From Mucilaginibacter myungsuensis (GTDB lineage: Bacteria; Bacteroidota; Bacteroidia; Sphingobacteriales; Sphingobacteriaceae), in assembly GCF_015222005.1 (NCBI RefSeq), contig NZ_JADFFL010000005.1:124001-188000 (forward strand): a stretch of DNA of 64,000 bases, read 5' to 3'. The translations under genes were made by a program, and so were the position numbers. Below are positions 25,575 to 33,750 of the stretch, one piece after another (position 1 is the stretch's first letter; each line of letters opens with the position of its first letter). The notes beneath the pieces were generated by a model, which saw only the letters and a program-made list of their open reading frames with translations, searched no databases and was not told where the DNA came from.

Positions 25575-26798
25575 TTATTGTGATAATTTGCTTTGAAGCA
25601 TTTTCATGTCTTCTTTCAACTTTCGTTCAACCACCTTAGCGTAAATCTGCGTAGTTGTAATCTTAGTATGGCCTAAGATTTTGCTTACAGTTTCTATAGG
25701 TACGCCATTAGATAAAGTAACTGTTGTAGCAAAGGTGTGCCTTGCGATGTGAAAAGTAACGTTTTTGATTATATCGCATCGATCAGCAATCTCCTTCAAA
25801 TAGCTGTTAACTTTCTGATTCGATATCTTTGGAAAGACCCGACCATCATATAAAGCACGCTGGTTGTGTTTATATTTATCAAGTATAGCTAAAGCTTTTG
25901 GCAGTAATGGTACTATCACAGGTATAAGTGTCTTTTCCCTGCAAGTCCTAATCCAGCGGTCGCCATCCGCACCAGTGACAACATGTTCCGGCTCAAGATT
26001 ACTTACGTCAACATAAGATAGGCCAGTATAACAGCAGAAGACGAACATATCCCTAACCATTTCGAGGCGCTCAATTCCAAACTTCTTTTCTTCAATAGCT
26101 TTCAATTCAACTTCTGAAAGCTGCTCTCTATTAACTTTTTGGATTTTAAGTTTATAAGTAGCGAACGGGTCTAAATCTATCCAGTGAAGATTTAATGCCA
26201 GATTAGTCATTTTCTTCAACCTGATGATGTGTTTCATCACGCCGTTGTTGTTAAGCGGCTTTTGATGGTCCTTCGGCTTGTGATTCCGCAAGAAAACTTC
26301 AAAATCTTTGACGAACTTGTAATTTAGCTCACGCAGATAAATGTCAGTAGTCTTATAATGCTCATCTAAAAACTTTTTTAAGTAACGCTGGGTAACATAG
26401 TAATGCTTTAGCGTACTCCACTTTAAATCTGAGGTAGCTGTTTCATTATGGTAGTTCATTAGGCTGCTGAGTGTAAAGGCTTCTTCCTTCTCACCAAGGA
26501 AAAGGCTCTTGATTGATCTCGTGTCAATGAATTTTCCTTTCAATTGCAATTCCTTATAACAATTTCCCAACTTCAAGCGTACCTCTTCAAGGAATGTTGT
26601 AAGCTTCTTAACTTGGTCCCGGGTTCCCTTTGGGTATCCTTTGTCAACATCCCACATCTCTATAGGAACGCTTTCTTTTAATCCAATGAGGCATTTTTCC
26701 TTATTTACTGTTACTGCCGCGTAGAGCGGAGCTTTACCATTTTTCGCTTTATAGGCTCTAACTACAAAGTGTACTCTAAATGATTGTGATGTTTTCAT
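25575..26798 (-). CDS. Tyrosine-type integrase of Bacteroidetes mobile-element type
   Basis: A 407-residue site-specific recombinase. The order is an arm-binding domain (about 1-90), a SAM-like core-binding domain (about 105-210) and the catalytic domain. Catalytic landmarks are CYTGLSYVDV near residue 262, a lysine in CREKTLIPV, HIARHTFAT (H-x-x-R), LGHTKITTTQIYAKV with the nucleophile Tyr near residue 388. The first catalytic arginine normally in TG-x-R is replaced by Ser in TGLSYVDV, as reported for the CTnDOT integrase. It points inward from the predicted attR at 27.25 kb. It probably catalyses integration and, with an Xis factor, excision of the element. Confidence 0.93.
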   Translation of the reverse strand: MKTSQSFRVHFVVRAYKAKNGKAPLYAAVTVNKEKCLIGLKESVPIEMWDVDKGYPKGTRDQVKKLTTFLEEVRLKLGNCYKELQLKGKFIDTRSIKSLFLGEKEEAFTLSSLMNYHNETATSDLKWSTLKHYYVTQRYLKKFLDEHYKTTDIYLRELNYKFVKDFEVFLRNHKPKDHQKPLNNNGVMKHIIRLKKMTNLALNLHWIDLDPFATYKLKIQKVNREQLSEVELKAIEEKKFGIERLEMVRDMFVFCCYTGLSYVDVSNLEPEHVVTGADGDRWIRTCREKTLIPVIVPLLPKALAILDKYKHNQRALYDGRVFPKISNQKVNSYLKEIADRCDIIKNVTFHIARHTFATTVTLSNGVPIETVSKILGHTKITTTQIYAKVVERKLKEDMKMLQSKLSQ

Positions 26799-26921
26799 TG
26801 TTTATCTCCTTTTTAAATGTTCAAATTGATGTAGCAGGCTACATATTCTGTGCATGTAAAGTGGCCGATGAAACCTAATACAATACTGTAATCAATTGCA
26901 TTTCAGTATGTTGAATCAAAA

Positions 26922-26971
26922 CTGAGCACCTAAGTTAAAAACTTAAAAGAGGTGCTCAGTTAGGTGCTCAG
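26922..26971. repeat. Three copies of a 10-bp repeat upstream of the integrase
   Basis: CTGAGCACCT at 26922-26931 and its inverse AGGTGCTCAG at 26950-26959 and again at 26962-26971. One inverted and two direct copies within 50 bp, 124-173 bp before the integrase start, fit arm-type integrase-binding sites or an operator. No functional evidence beyond location. Confidence 0.55.
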
Positions 26972-27016
26972 AAGTTTGGCTTTCTTTGGGGTTGGTAGGG
27001 GGATAATTAATGAAAA

Positions 27017-27045
27017 AACCCCCTAAATAAGCTATTTAGAGGGTT
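27017..27045 (-). terminator. Probable terminator hairpin (leftward)
   Basis: A 13-bp stem with one mismatch (AACCCCCTAAATA with TATTTAGAGGGTT, loop AGC). On the - strand the stem is followed by a T-run, so it could end transcripts from the leftward lipoprotein gene at 27283-28113. Since it lies inside the predicted element end, it could also be part of the att structure. Confidence 0.6.
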
Positions 27046-27244
27046 CTGGTAGCTGTTGCTACTTCAATTTGTGCGCCCACCTGGGCTACACTCACATCTC
27101 TATTTCGTACTGAATTTCAATAACTTACAGTGAATACAACCGACCTCGGTGGCCGTTTTGGTGTATCACCTTTTCGACATCACAAAAATACCGATATAGT
27201 CGCGAAAATACTAAAAAATCCGGTATGTTTTTAATTGGGTCTCT

Positions 27245-27266
27245 GGTTCGAGCCCGACCACGCGCA
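27245..27266 (+). repeat. tRNA 3'-end fragment, putative attR
   Basis: GGTTCGAGCCC followed by GACCACGCGCA has the layout of a T-loop, 3' half of the T-stem, acceptor strand and discriminator base of a tRNA. No matching 5' acceptor strand (GCGCGTG) or other tRNA arms occur upstream, and the T-stem's 5' half does not pair properly. This is what is expected where an element has recombined into a tRNA gene's 3' end. The intact tRNA would be beyond the left end of the window. Confidence 0.55.
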
Positions 27267-27282
27267 CTATCTTCGACCGAAG

Positions 27283-28113
27283 CTATTGCTTTATCAACCA
27301 TGGCGTTACCCTTTTAGGCCCATACCATTCGAATGTACTTAAAGTCGTAGTTATCCGGGCTCCTGCAAAGTCGTACGCGTCAACATATAATATCTTCCCA
27401 TCGCTGGAGAGAACGCCATAGTAAGGAATAATGGTGACTAAGGGCGCGGCAACATCCGGGTTTATCCCAGCGAACCTAAGGCGTGAGCCATCCTGCTTAT
27501 AGTTCTCTCTCCAAAGGATCTTATCATCATAAACGTAATATACAGGTTTGCCACCCTGGGTATAATTGGTTTGCCCGTTTTTGTCAAATGCGATCACATT
27601 CACATCCGGAAACCAGTCTGGATGCTGTGGTTGTGACCATACGCCGACAATACTTGGGGCATCTTTCGGGAATAATTTCATGTCTACCATAGAAATGATG
27701 GGTGAAGAGCCACCGGTGATGGTTTTCTTATCAGCAGAAATTGTATATACCTGCGGCGAGTTGAATTGCTCATCACCGGGCAGATCAAACAGGATCGTAA
27801 CGGTGGTTTCGCCCTGAGCACCCTCTTCTACTTTAGTAATTTTTCCGCGAACGTCGCCCCGGCGCCATACGGAAAGCGTTAAATGCGACCATGCGGTGAC
27901 GCTATCTTTAGCCCCGAACCGTAAAGACAGCGGCCTGGGAAAATAATGATTGCCAACATTCGCAAGACCGGTATATTCAGTGTTGGAAAAGCTGTAAAGA
28001 GATTTTGTGTCTTTGTCCGGATCTTTTTGTGTTTTATCTTTTTTACAGGCTACGACGAGTAACAATGTACTGACTAAGACAAACGCGAGAATGGACCTGT
28101 TTACTCTTTTCAT
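27283..28113 (-). CDS. Secreted lipoprotein, function unknown
   Basis: A 276-residue protein with a lipoprotein signal peptide; the lipobox LVVAC places the lipidated Cys at residue 23, followed by KKDKTQKD. The rest is beta-rich, with repeated strands (TVTILFDLPG, TYTISADKK-like), and no enzymatic motif is seen. It would be anchored in the outer or inner membrane. It is the first chromosomal gene beyond the element end, and may be co-transcribed with the 28130-28591 gene upstream (16-bp gap). Confidence 0.75.
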   Translation of the reverse strand: MKRVNRSILAFVLVSTLLLVVACKKDKTQKDPDKDTKSLYSFSNTEYTGLANVGNHYFPRPLSLRFGAKDSVTAWSHLTLSVWRRGDVRGKITKVEEGAQGETTVTILFDLPGDEQFNSPQVYTISADKKTITGGSSPIISMVDMKLFPKDAPSIVGVWSQPQHPDWFPDVNVIAFDKNGQTNYTQGGKPVYYVYDDKILWRENYKQDGSRLRFAGINPDVAAPLVTIIPYYGVLSSDGKILYVDAYDFAGARITTTLSTFEWYGPKRVTPWLIKQ

Positions 28114-28129
28114 GGTGATATGGTTAAGG

Positions 28130-28591
28130 TTAATGGTTTGTATTTACCGGAAAAAGGTTTTCATCCACTTGCGTGCCCTGGCCAGCTACCCGGCACCAGT
28201 TACCGGAGGTCTTGTGGTAGACTTCCAACCGGCGGACCTTAATACTCAGATCACGGCCATCAACAAGAATGTTAACATTGATCAGCAAATTGACAACGGC
28301 GGTCGTGCCATCATAGATCCTGATGAACTCATTGCCAGGTATAGGCCTAACAGACTTGAATACCAGTTTTTCCTTTTTCTGCGCTTCTATCCATTGCTGA
28401 CGGGTGAACGAAATATCGCCTTTAGGACCGACCGCGATCATATCCGCGCAATCTATATTTGTGCCTGGTCCCTGGCTCCGCAGGAGTTGCCGGATCTCTT
28501 GTCGTTCCTTTTGGTAGCTCGTTGTATCGATCTGCGCGAACGCACCAAGCGATAAAGAGGTCAAAATAATTAAGGTGAATAATGATTTCAT
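28130..28591 (-). CDS. Secreted NTF2-like (DUF4440-type) protein
   Basis: A 153-residue protein with a signal peptide (LSLGAFAQ, cleavage about residue 19). The mature part looks like a small NTF2-like fold: an N-terminal helix, RQQWIEAQKKEKLVFKSV, then strands ending LEVYHKTSGNWCRVAGQGTQ, the usual ending of DUF4440 proteins. These often bind small molecules or have unknown roles. It is divergent from the LytS-type kinase gene at 28813 across a 43-bp inverted repeat, and followed by the lipoprotein gene. Confidence 0.7.
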   Translation of the reverse strand: MKSLFTLIILTSLSLGAFAQIDTTSYQKERQEIRQLLRSQGPGTNIDCADMIAVGPKGDISFTRQQWIEAQKKEKLVFKSVRPIPGNEFIRIYDGTTAVVNLLINVNILVDGRDLSIKVRRLEVYHKTSGNWCRVAGQGTQVDENLFPVNTNH

Positions 28592-28685
28592 AGTGATCGT
28601 TTTTATTCAAATGTATCGGCGTTGGTCATATGAGATCCGGAAAGTAGCCTGACGCAGCCATTTCGAAAACATACACCTGATCTTC

Positions 28686-28728
28686 GTCTATCAGATCATT
28701 TCGTCGTCGACGAAATGATCTGATAGAC
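28686..28728. repeat. 43-bp perfect inverted repeat
   Basis: Two 20-bp arms (28686-28705 and 28709-28728) are exact reverse complements around a 3-bp centre GTC. It lies between divergent genes (28591 - and 28813 +), so it is not an ordinary terminator, and it has no T-tract. It could be an operator, a cruciform-forming site or a remnant of a repeat element. Confidence 0.85.
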
Positions 28729-28812
28729 TGCTTAGTTACGTTTGTCGAATATGTCGCCGGAAATAGTTTGCTTTGATAGCCTATATGTATCTTAGTATGA
28801 TAATTAAGTTCG

Positions 28813-29991
28813 ATGCAGCAAATACCATTTATTTATTCAAACAGTATCAAATGGCGGTTGTCGCGGCATCTCAGCTTTTGGCTGCTCTGGTTCCTGTTTC
28901 AACTTTTGCTGTACTCGTTCTCGCCGTCGCCTGCGTTGCAGCGACAATCATTTCTCCATCGCTTGATCATCACCTCGCCGGAAACCCTGATGTACTTGAT
29001 CCCAAGTATATTTTTGGCTTATACACTAATGTACCTGGTCATTCCTAAACTGGTGTTGCCAGGCAAATATGGATGGGCTACTACAAGCGCGGTCGTATTA
29101 GTTTTTTTAACGGCAGCATTATCTGCAACCTTGTCAATGACTGTTATCGACTACATACGTCATCTGAATGCGGATAAGATATCTCCGCTCGTTGCCCGTG
29201 AGCCTCATCCTGCATTTTACGTACAGTTCGGTGTAGCCATGCTGGCTGGTCTGCGGGGTAGTATTACGGTAGGCGGTGTAGCCGCTGCGATCAAGTTGAT
29301 GAAGTGCTTCTATGAAAGGCAGCAAGCTGCCTTGTTGCTGGAAAAGGAAAAAGCGAATGCTGAACTGCAAATGCTGAAAGCACAGCTGCACCCTCATTTC
29401 CTGTTCAATACGCTTAATAATATTTACTCGTTCACACAGGAAGTATCCGAGAAAGCATCGGGCATGATCATGGGCCTGTCTCAAATACTCCGTTATATCC
29501 TTTACGATTGTAGCAGGCCGTTAGTGCCGCTTGATAAAGAGCTGAAAATGATCAAAGATTATTTTCAGCTGGAGTCGACCCGCTATGATGAGGGTTTAGA
29601 CTTATCTATTCAAATGCCAAAATTTACCGATCATTTGATCGCCCCGCTATTGCTGTTACCCTTTGTTGAAAATGCCTTCAAACACGGTGCAAGCCAGGTA
29701 ACCGAGCACCCCTGGATCAGTCTTGCTGTTTATATAAATAACAATGAACTGTCGATGAAACTGATCAATGGCAAGCCTGCCACCGTTAACAATTCGAACC
29801 CTGGGATCGGGATCGCCAATGTCCGCAAACGTCTGGAGCTTTTGTATCCGGGTCAACATGAGTTGGCGGTCAATAACGAAGAAGAAATGTACATTGTCAA
29901 TCTGACGATCACACTGACAACCGCACGTGCTCAAGTGGTCAATAATGTTTATTATGCAACCGATCAAGAAATACAATTGCCTCATCATTGA
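28813..29991 (+). CDS. LytS-type sensor histidine kinase (pair 1)
   Basis: A 392-residue membrane kinase. Four predicted helices lie within the first 160 residues (WLLWFLFQLLLYSF, IPSIFLAYTLMYLVI, TTSAVVLVFLTAAL, VAMLAGLRGSITVGGVAAA), then a short coiled linker, the His_kinase motif LHPHFLFNTLNNIYSF with the phospho-acceptor His, and an ATPase domain (LLLPFVENAFKHG, then GIGIANVRKRLELLY). The response-regulator gene starts inside its end. The signal is unknown; no extracellular domain is evident. Confidence 0.9.
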   Translation: MQQIPFIYSNSIKWRLSRHLSFWLLWFLFQLLLYSFSPSPALQRQSFLHRLIITSPETLMYLIPSIFLAYTLMYLVIPKLVLPGKYGWATTSAVVLVFLTAALSATLSMTVIDYIRHLNADKISPLVAREPHPAFYVQFGVAMLAGLRGSITVGGVAAAIKLMKCFYERQQAALLLEKEKANAELQMLKAQLHPHFLFNTLNNIYSFTQEVSEKASGMIMGLSQILRYILYDCSRPLVPLDKELKMIKDYFQLESTRYDEGLDLSIQMPKFTDHLIAPLLLLPFVENAFKHGASQVTEHPWISLAVYINNNELSMKLINGKPATVNNSNPGIGIANVRKRLELLYPGQHELAVNNEEEMYIVNLTITLTTARAQVVNNVYYATDQEIQLPHH

Positions 29992-30685
29992 TGACGAGCC
30001 ACCCGCAAGGGAGGTACTGCGGCGTTATATCAGCCAGGTACCGATGCTTAGCCTCATCGGGGAATGCGGTAATGCCGTGCAGGCAATTAGCATGCTAAAA
30101 CAACACCACATCGATCTGCTATTTCTTGATATTCAGATGCCACAGGTCACGGGGTTGGATCTGATCGGCACATTGGTCAATCCGCCAAAGATAGTCCTGA
30201 CGACCGCTTTTGAACAATATGCGGTCAGGGCCTTTGAGCTTGATGTTACAGATTACCTGGTCAAGCCCATCCGTTTTGATCGGTTCCTGAAAGCGGTCAT
30301 GAAGGCATTGCCCGAGCAGGACGCAAGCTATGATGACCAAACTCCTTTTAATGCCCAGGATTCCACTGATCATGCTTTCCTTTATTTCCGGGCCGACCGA
30401 AAGATGGTAAAGGTCATGCTTAATGATATTCTATACATCGAGAGCTTAAAAGATTACGTCAAAATAAACACCACTAAAGGCCCGGTCATAACCAAGTATG
30501 CGATCACATCGCTTGAAGCTATGCTGCCTGCATCATTCATCCGGGTTCATCGTTCTTATCTGATAGCGCTTGATAAGATCGATTCTTATACGCAGGATGA
30601 AATTAACATAGGAATCGATGTGATCCCCATCGGCAAGCTTTACCGGATGCAGGTTTTGAATATTTTAGCTCAGGGCAACGGTTAG
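29954..30685 (+). CDS. LytTR response regulator (pair 1)
   Basis: A 243-residue DNA-binding response regulator, partner of the kinase with which it overlaps by 38 nt. I chose the start at 29954 (MQPIKKYNCLIIDDEPP), which matches the typical receiver start; an upstream in-frame ATG at 29927 is less likely. The acidic pocket DDE is at residues 13-15 and phosphorylation site D59 is in LFLDIQMP. A LytTR domain follows from about residue 140 (KMVKVMLNDILYIESLKDY then IRVHRSYLIALDKID). Its targets are not identified. Confidence 0.9.
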   Translation: MQPIKKYNCLIIDDEPPAREVLRRYISQVPMLSLIGECGNAVQAISMLKQHHIDLLFLDIQMPQVTGLDLIGTLVNPPKIVLTTAFEQYAVRAFELDVTDYLVKPIRFDRFLKAVMKALPEQDASYDDQTPFNAQDSTDHAFLYFRADRKMVKVMLNDILYIESLKDYVKINTTKGPVITKYAITSLEAMLPASFIRVHRSYLIALDKIDSYTQDEINIGIDVIPIGKLYRMQVLNILAQGNG

Positions 30686-30866
30686 ACCGGCCTAAACGCC
30701 AACCAATAAACCTTTACTCTTTGCAGCGATTTTTGTATTAGCCATCATTCAATGATTTAATAAACATCGGTAATACCTATTGCAACCTTTAGCGCAATCA
30801 AAAGGTTTCCTCCGCGTTTAATGGCAAATATCTCCCTTACCTTAAATTTTTCATTTTTTAAGGTGA

Positions 30867-31426
30867 ATGGTTCTTTTGGGAAGTGCTTTAATGCCCAAAA
30901 TTGGTTTCACCTTAAAAGTTCCACATTTTGAGGTGAATAAAGTTTATTTGTTTATGCCATACAAAGTCAATCCTGACCGGAACGTTCCATGGAATACTTT
31001 GCCAGAACTACCAATTGACAAACACCTTTATGAAGATGTAGAAATTTACAGTCAATTGGGTAACGCGAAAGCCGCATTAGGCCGCTTACAGGGCCGGAGT
31101 GTAGTCATTCCAAACCAGGGACTACTTATAAATTCTATCAGTTTACAGGAGCGAAGGCATCAAGTGCGATAGAAAATATTTTCACCACTGATGATGAATT
31201 ATACCAGGCTTACAGTGAAAAACAGATCAGTCAATTGAATGGGCCTTCCAAAGAAGTACTGTATTATCTTGAAGCTTTATGGGAAGGATATACTTATTTG
31301 AATGAAGAACAGGCATTTGATGAGAATTACTTTATGAATATGTACCGTATCGTCAGCCAGTTCAATGATGGCATAAGAACTCCAATTGCTCAAATCGTGA
31401 TCAAGGAAGGCGGACCAACCGCATGA
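30867..31426 (+). pseudogene. Fic family protein remnant (frameshifted, truncated)
   Basis: Two open segments in different frames encode the N-terminal part of a Fic protein: first ...LPELPIDKHLYEDVEIY... and GRLQGRSVVIPNQGLLINSISLQE, then, after a one-base loss near 31150, AKASSAIENIFTTDDELYQAY, which is the conserved Fic N-terminal stretch, continuing to ALWEGYTYL. The reading ends at 31426, well before the catalytic HPFxxGNGR motif, which is absent. The gene is therefore broken twice, by frameshift and by loss of its C-terminal half. Fic proteins AMPylate target proteins; this copy cannot. Confidence 0.8.
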
Positions 31427-31474
31427 TACATCATCAAATCGACTTTAACACAAACTCTTTTAAAAAAATATTTA

Positions 31475-32888
31475 TTACTTAATTACTGTTTTTGGTTCTA
31501 AAAATTTCTCCATTCCTATAAGGCCGTTCTCCCGGCCGATACCCGAGCTTTTGAAACCTCCAATGGAGCTAGTGGGTCATGTTTTAAAGTGTTAACTAAT
31601 ACCCTGCCTGCTTTAAGTTCAAGTGCAACTTTTCGCGCACGATCATCATCGGCCGAACTTACGTAAGCCATTAAACCATATTCAGAGTCGTTGGCTATCT
31701 TAATCGCTTCATCTTCATCACGATATGTAAGTACAGAAAGTACGGGGCCAAAAATCTCCTCGCGGGCAATGGTCATTTCATTTTGGACACCCGTAAAAAT
31801 CGTTGGCTTGACGTAATACCCTTTTTCCAGACCATCAGGCTGTCCCAAACCATCCACAAGCAGTTCAGCGCCTTCATTAATGCCGATCTGGATGTATTTT
31901 TGAATCCGGTCATACCGTCTCTGACTTGCTACGGGGCCAATCTTGACCTCAGCGGCAGAAGGATCGCCGACAGCAAATTGAGCGGCTCCCTGGATCAATA
32001 GTTGTTTCACTTCGTCGATCTTTGCTTCGGGTACCAATAGCCTGGTGCCCGCAATACACGCCTGCCCGTTGTTCATAAAAGCCGCTTGCAGGGCCATCGG
32101 AATCGCTTTGTTCAGATCTGCATCCTCCAGGATAATGTTTGCTGATTTTCCGCCTAGTTCCAGTGTTACGCGTTTCATGGTATCAACCGCTTGCCTAGAT
32201 AATAATTTACCTATCACTGTAGAACTCTGAAAGAAATTTTAGTGACCTCGCGGCTTTCCATGATCGGTTTGGTGATCACTGCTCCGTCGCCGTTTACCAT
32301 ATTGATAACACCCGCAGGGAGGCCAGCAGCAGCTATACATTCCATAATTATTTGTGCCTGCCACGCTCCAAACTCACTTGGTTTGCGTATCACTGTACAG
32401 CCTGCTGCTATGGCAGCTGCAACTTTTATAGCGATGGATCCTGCGACAGCGTTCCACGGTGTGAATAAAGCGGAGACTCCAACAGGTTCCATAACTACTG
32501 TCGATTCATTTACCTGCTTGGTAAAAGCATAGTTCTCCAGTAGTTTTGCCTGGTTGTCAAAAGTGGAAGCAGCGATCAGGTTGGCCCATTTTGCGCGCTC
32601 GTTTGGTGCGCCATATTCTAAAATCGTAGCGTTGATCAGGTCGTCTATTCGCGCTTCAATTTCAATGCTGATCCTTTTTAAGTAAGCAATTCGTTCGCCT
32701 TTCGTACTAGCTGCGAATGCGGGAAGAGCAGCCTTGGCTGCTTCGATGGCAAATAAAGTATCTTGCTCGTCAGCACAAGTGATCTCAGCGATATCCTCCT
32801 CATCCAAAGGAGATGTTATCTTCACTACTTGTGTGCCATGTGGTTTGATGAACTGTCCGTTCACAAAAACGCTTTCTATAGTTTTCAT
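31475..32888 (-). pseudogene. Aldehyde dehydrogenase broken by two frameshifts
   Basis: A NAD(P)-dependent aldehyde dehydrogenase of about 470 codons if repaired. The N-terminal part (32888-32214) has the substrate and NAD regions (LFTPWNAVAGSIAIKVAAA, VIRKPSEFGAWQ). After a one-base loss near 32220, where KISFTGS would be expected, the frame resumes as VIGKLLSRQA then VTLELGGKSANII and the active-site Cys in NNGQACIAGTRL. A second one-base loss near 31565 (APFGG expected) shifts the end, which reads on in another frame as SGIGRENGLIGMEKF to a stop at 31475. All catalytic residues are present. Recent decay or sequencing error are both possible. Confidence 0.85.
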
Positions 32889-32925
32889 ATTAAATATGTT
32901 AAAGGATCAATGATGATGTGTTTTA

Positions 32926-33717
32926 TCACGATGCATTTGCGGCTTTAATAATTACATCTGCCACTTCTTCAGGCTGAGAAATGAAAATGACGTGGCTGCC
33001 TTTAATTTCAGTGATCTTGGCCTTGGCCCGTTCATACATCGCACGCTCGGTTGATGGGCTCAAAGCTTTATCGTGGGTAGCGATAATGCCATAACTTGGC
33101 TTATTTTTCCAGGCAACCTGTTCAACCGGTTCCTCAAAGCATTTACCCATAATGGGCACTTGCGAAGCACTCATAAGATCGCTTTGTGCCTGGCTCAGGT
33201 CGGCAGCGAAACCACCGTAAAATTTAGCGGGATCGAAGTAAACAAATCCGAATTGGTCCGGCACAGTAAATCCGGCTTCTGGCGCTGCCGGCGCGGCGGC
33301 AACCCATTTGCCCGTAGTTTCGCCTTTATCGGGCATAAAAGCAGCAACGTATACTAATGCAGCTACCTTTTCATTTACTCCTGCTTCTGTGATTACGGTT
33401 CCACCCCAGGAATGGCCCACTAAAATCACCTTTCCGTCTTGACGGTCAATTACGCTGTTGGTAGCATCTACATCTGCTTTTAATGAGGTTAAAGGGTTTT
33501 GTACGATACTTACGTGATATCCTTTATTTACCAAAATATCATAAACTGGTTTCCAGCCTGAGCCGTCAGCAAAGGCACCATGCACTAATACAATGTTTTT
33601 TATCCTCTTGGGTTGTGCATTCGCTACATGGGTTCCTAAGCCCACAAGTGCTGCAATAAACAGAATAGTAAAAACTAAAAAGCGGAGATTGTCTGAAAAT
33701 TTAATTGATGTTTTCAT
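32926..33717 (-). CDS. Exported alpha/beta hydrolase
   Basis: A 263-residue hydrolase with an N-terminal membrane or signal segment (LVFTILFIAALVGLGTHVANA, about residues 13-34). The fold markers are the oxyanion loop VLVHGAFADGSGW, the nucleophile elbow GHSWGG (Ser), and a C-terminal histidine in GSHVIF. The Asp before it is likely in YGIIATHDKALSP. It resembles esterase/lipase-like hydrolases of the EstC type. It is the upstream neighbour of the broken aldehyde dehydrogenase and downstream of the DUF1223 gene on the same strand. Substrate unknown. Confidence 0.85.
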   Translation of the reverse strand: MKTSIKFSDNLRFLVFTILFIAALVGLGTHVANAQPKRIKNIVLVHGAFADGSGWKPVYDILVNKGYHVSIVQNPLTSLKADVDATNSVIDRQDGKVILVGHSWGGTVITEAGVNEKVAALVYVAAFMPDKGETTGKWVAAAPAAPEAGFTVPDQFGFVYFDPAKFYGGFAADLSQAQSDLMSASQVPIMGKCFEEPVEQVAWKNKPSYGIIATHDKALSPSTERAMYERAKAKITEIKGSHVIFISQPEEVADVIIKAANAS

Positions 33718-33750
33718 GATTTTATAAATGTTTTAATTGTTGAACAAGAG

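Larger units (their letters stand above)
1..27266. mobile_element. Right part of an integrative mobilizable/conjugative element carrying a defence island
   Basis: Seen: mobility genes (coupling protein, relaxase, accessory protein) at the left, a tyrosine integrase at 25575-26798, and a tRNA 3'-end-like fragment at 27245-27266 lacking the rest of a tRNA. Known: Bacteroidetes ICEs and IMEs integrate through tyrosine recombinases, often into tRNA 3' ends, and carry defence cargo. Inferred: the element starts left of the window and ends at about 27.25 kb, with the operons between mobility genes and integrase as cargo. Genes right of 27.28 kb look like ordinary chromosome. The left boundary and the intact tRNA are not visible, so whether it is self-transmissible or only mobilizable cannot be decided. 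Confidence 0.7.
26799..27282. other. Integrase upstream / element end region
   Basis: 484 bp with no supported gene. It contains three copies of a 10-mer at 26922-26971, a hairpin at 27017-27045, a tRNA-3'-end-like stretch on the - strand at 27071-27087 and another on the + strand at 27245-27266. This arrangement fits the attachment and control region of the integrative element. Confidence 0.55.

Noticed and set aside
26922..26971. Possible CRISPR-like repeats
   Set aside because: Only three 10-bp units, one inverted, without regular spacers, and no cas genes anywhere.
27071..27087. tRNA 3'-end-like sequence on the - strand (GCCCAGGTGGGCGCAC)
   Set aside because: It lacks the TTCGA loop and any 5' arm, so it is not called a tRNA; it may be an old att remnant.
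28007..28555. 182-codon open frame on the + strand
   Set aside because: It runs antisense to two well-supported genes with signal peptides and shows no protein features.
30867..31426. Functional Fic toxin-antitoxin module
   Set aside because: The catalytic motif is missing and the frame is broken; no antitoxin gene is present.
31516..32888. Two separate half aldehyde dehydrogenases
   Set aside because: The halves join at a conserved KISFTGS point after one base is restored, so they are one frameshifted gene.
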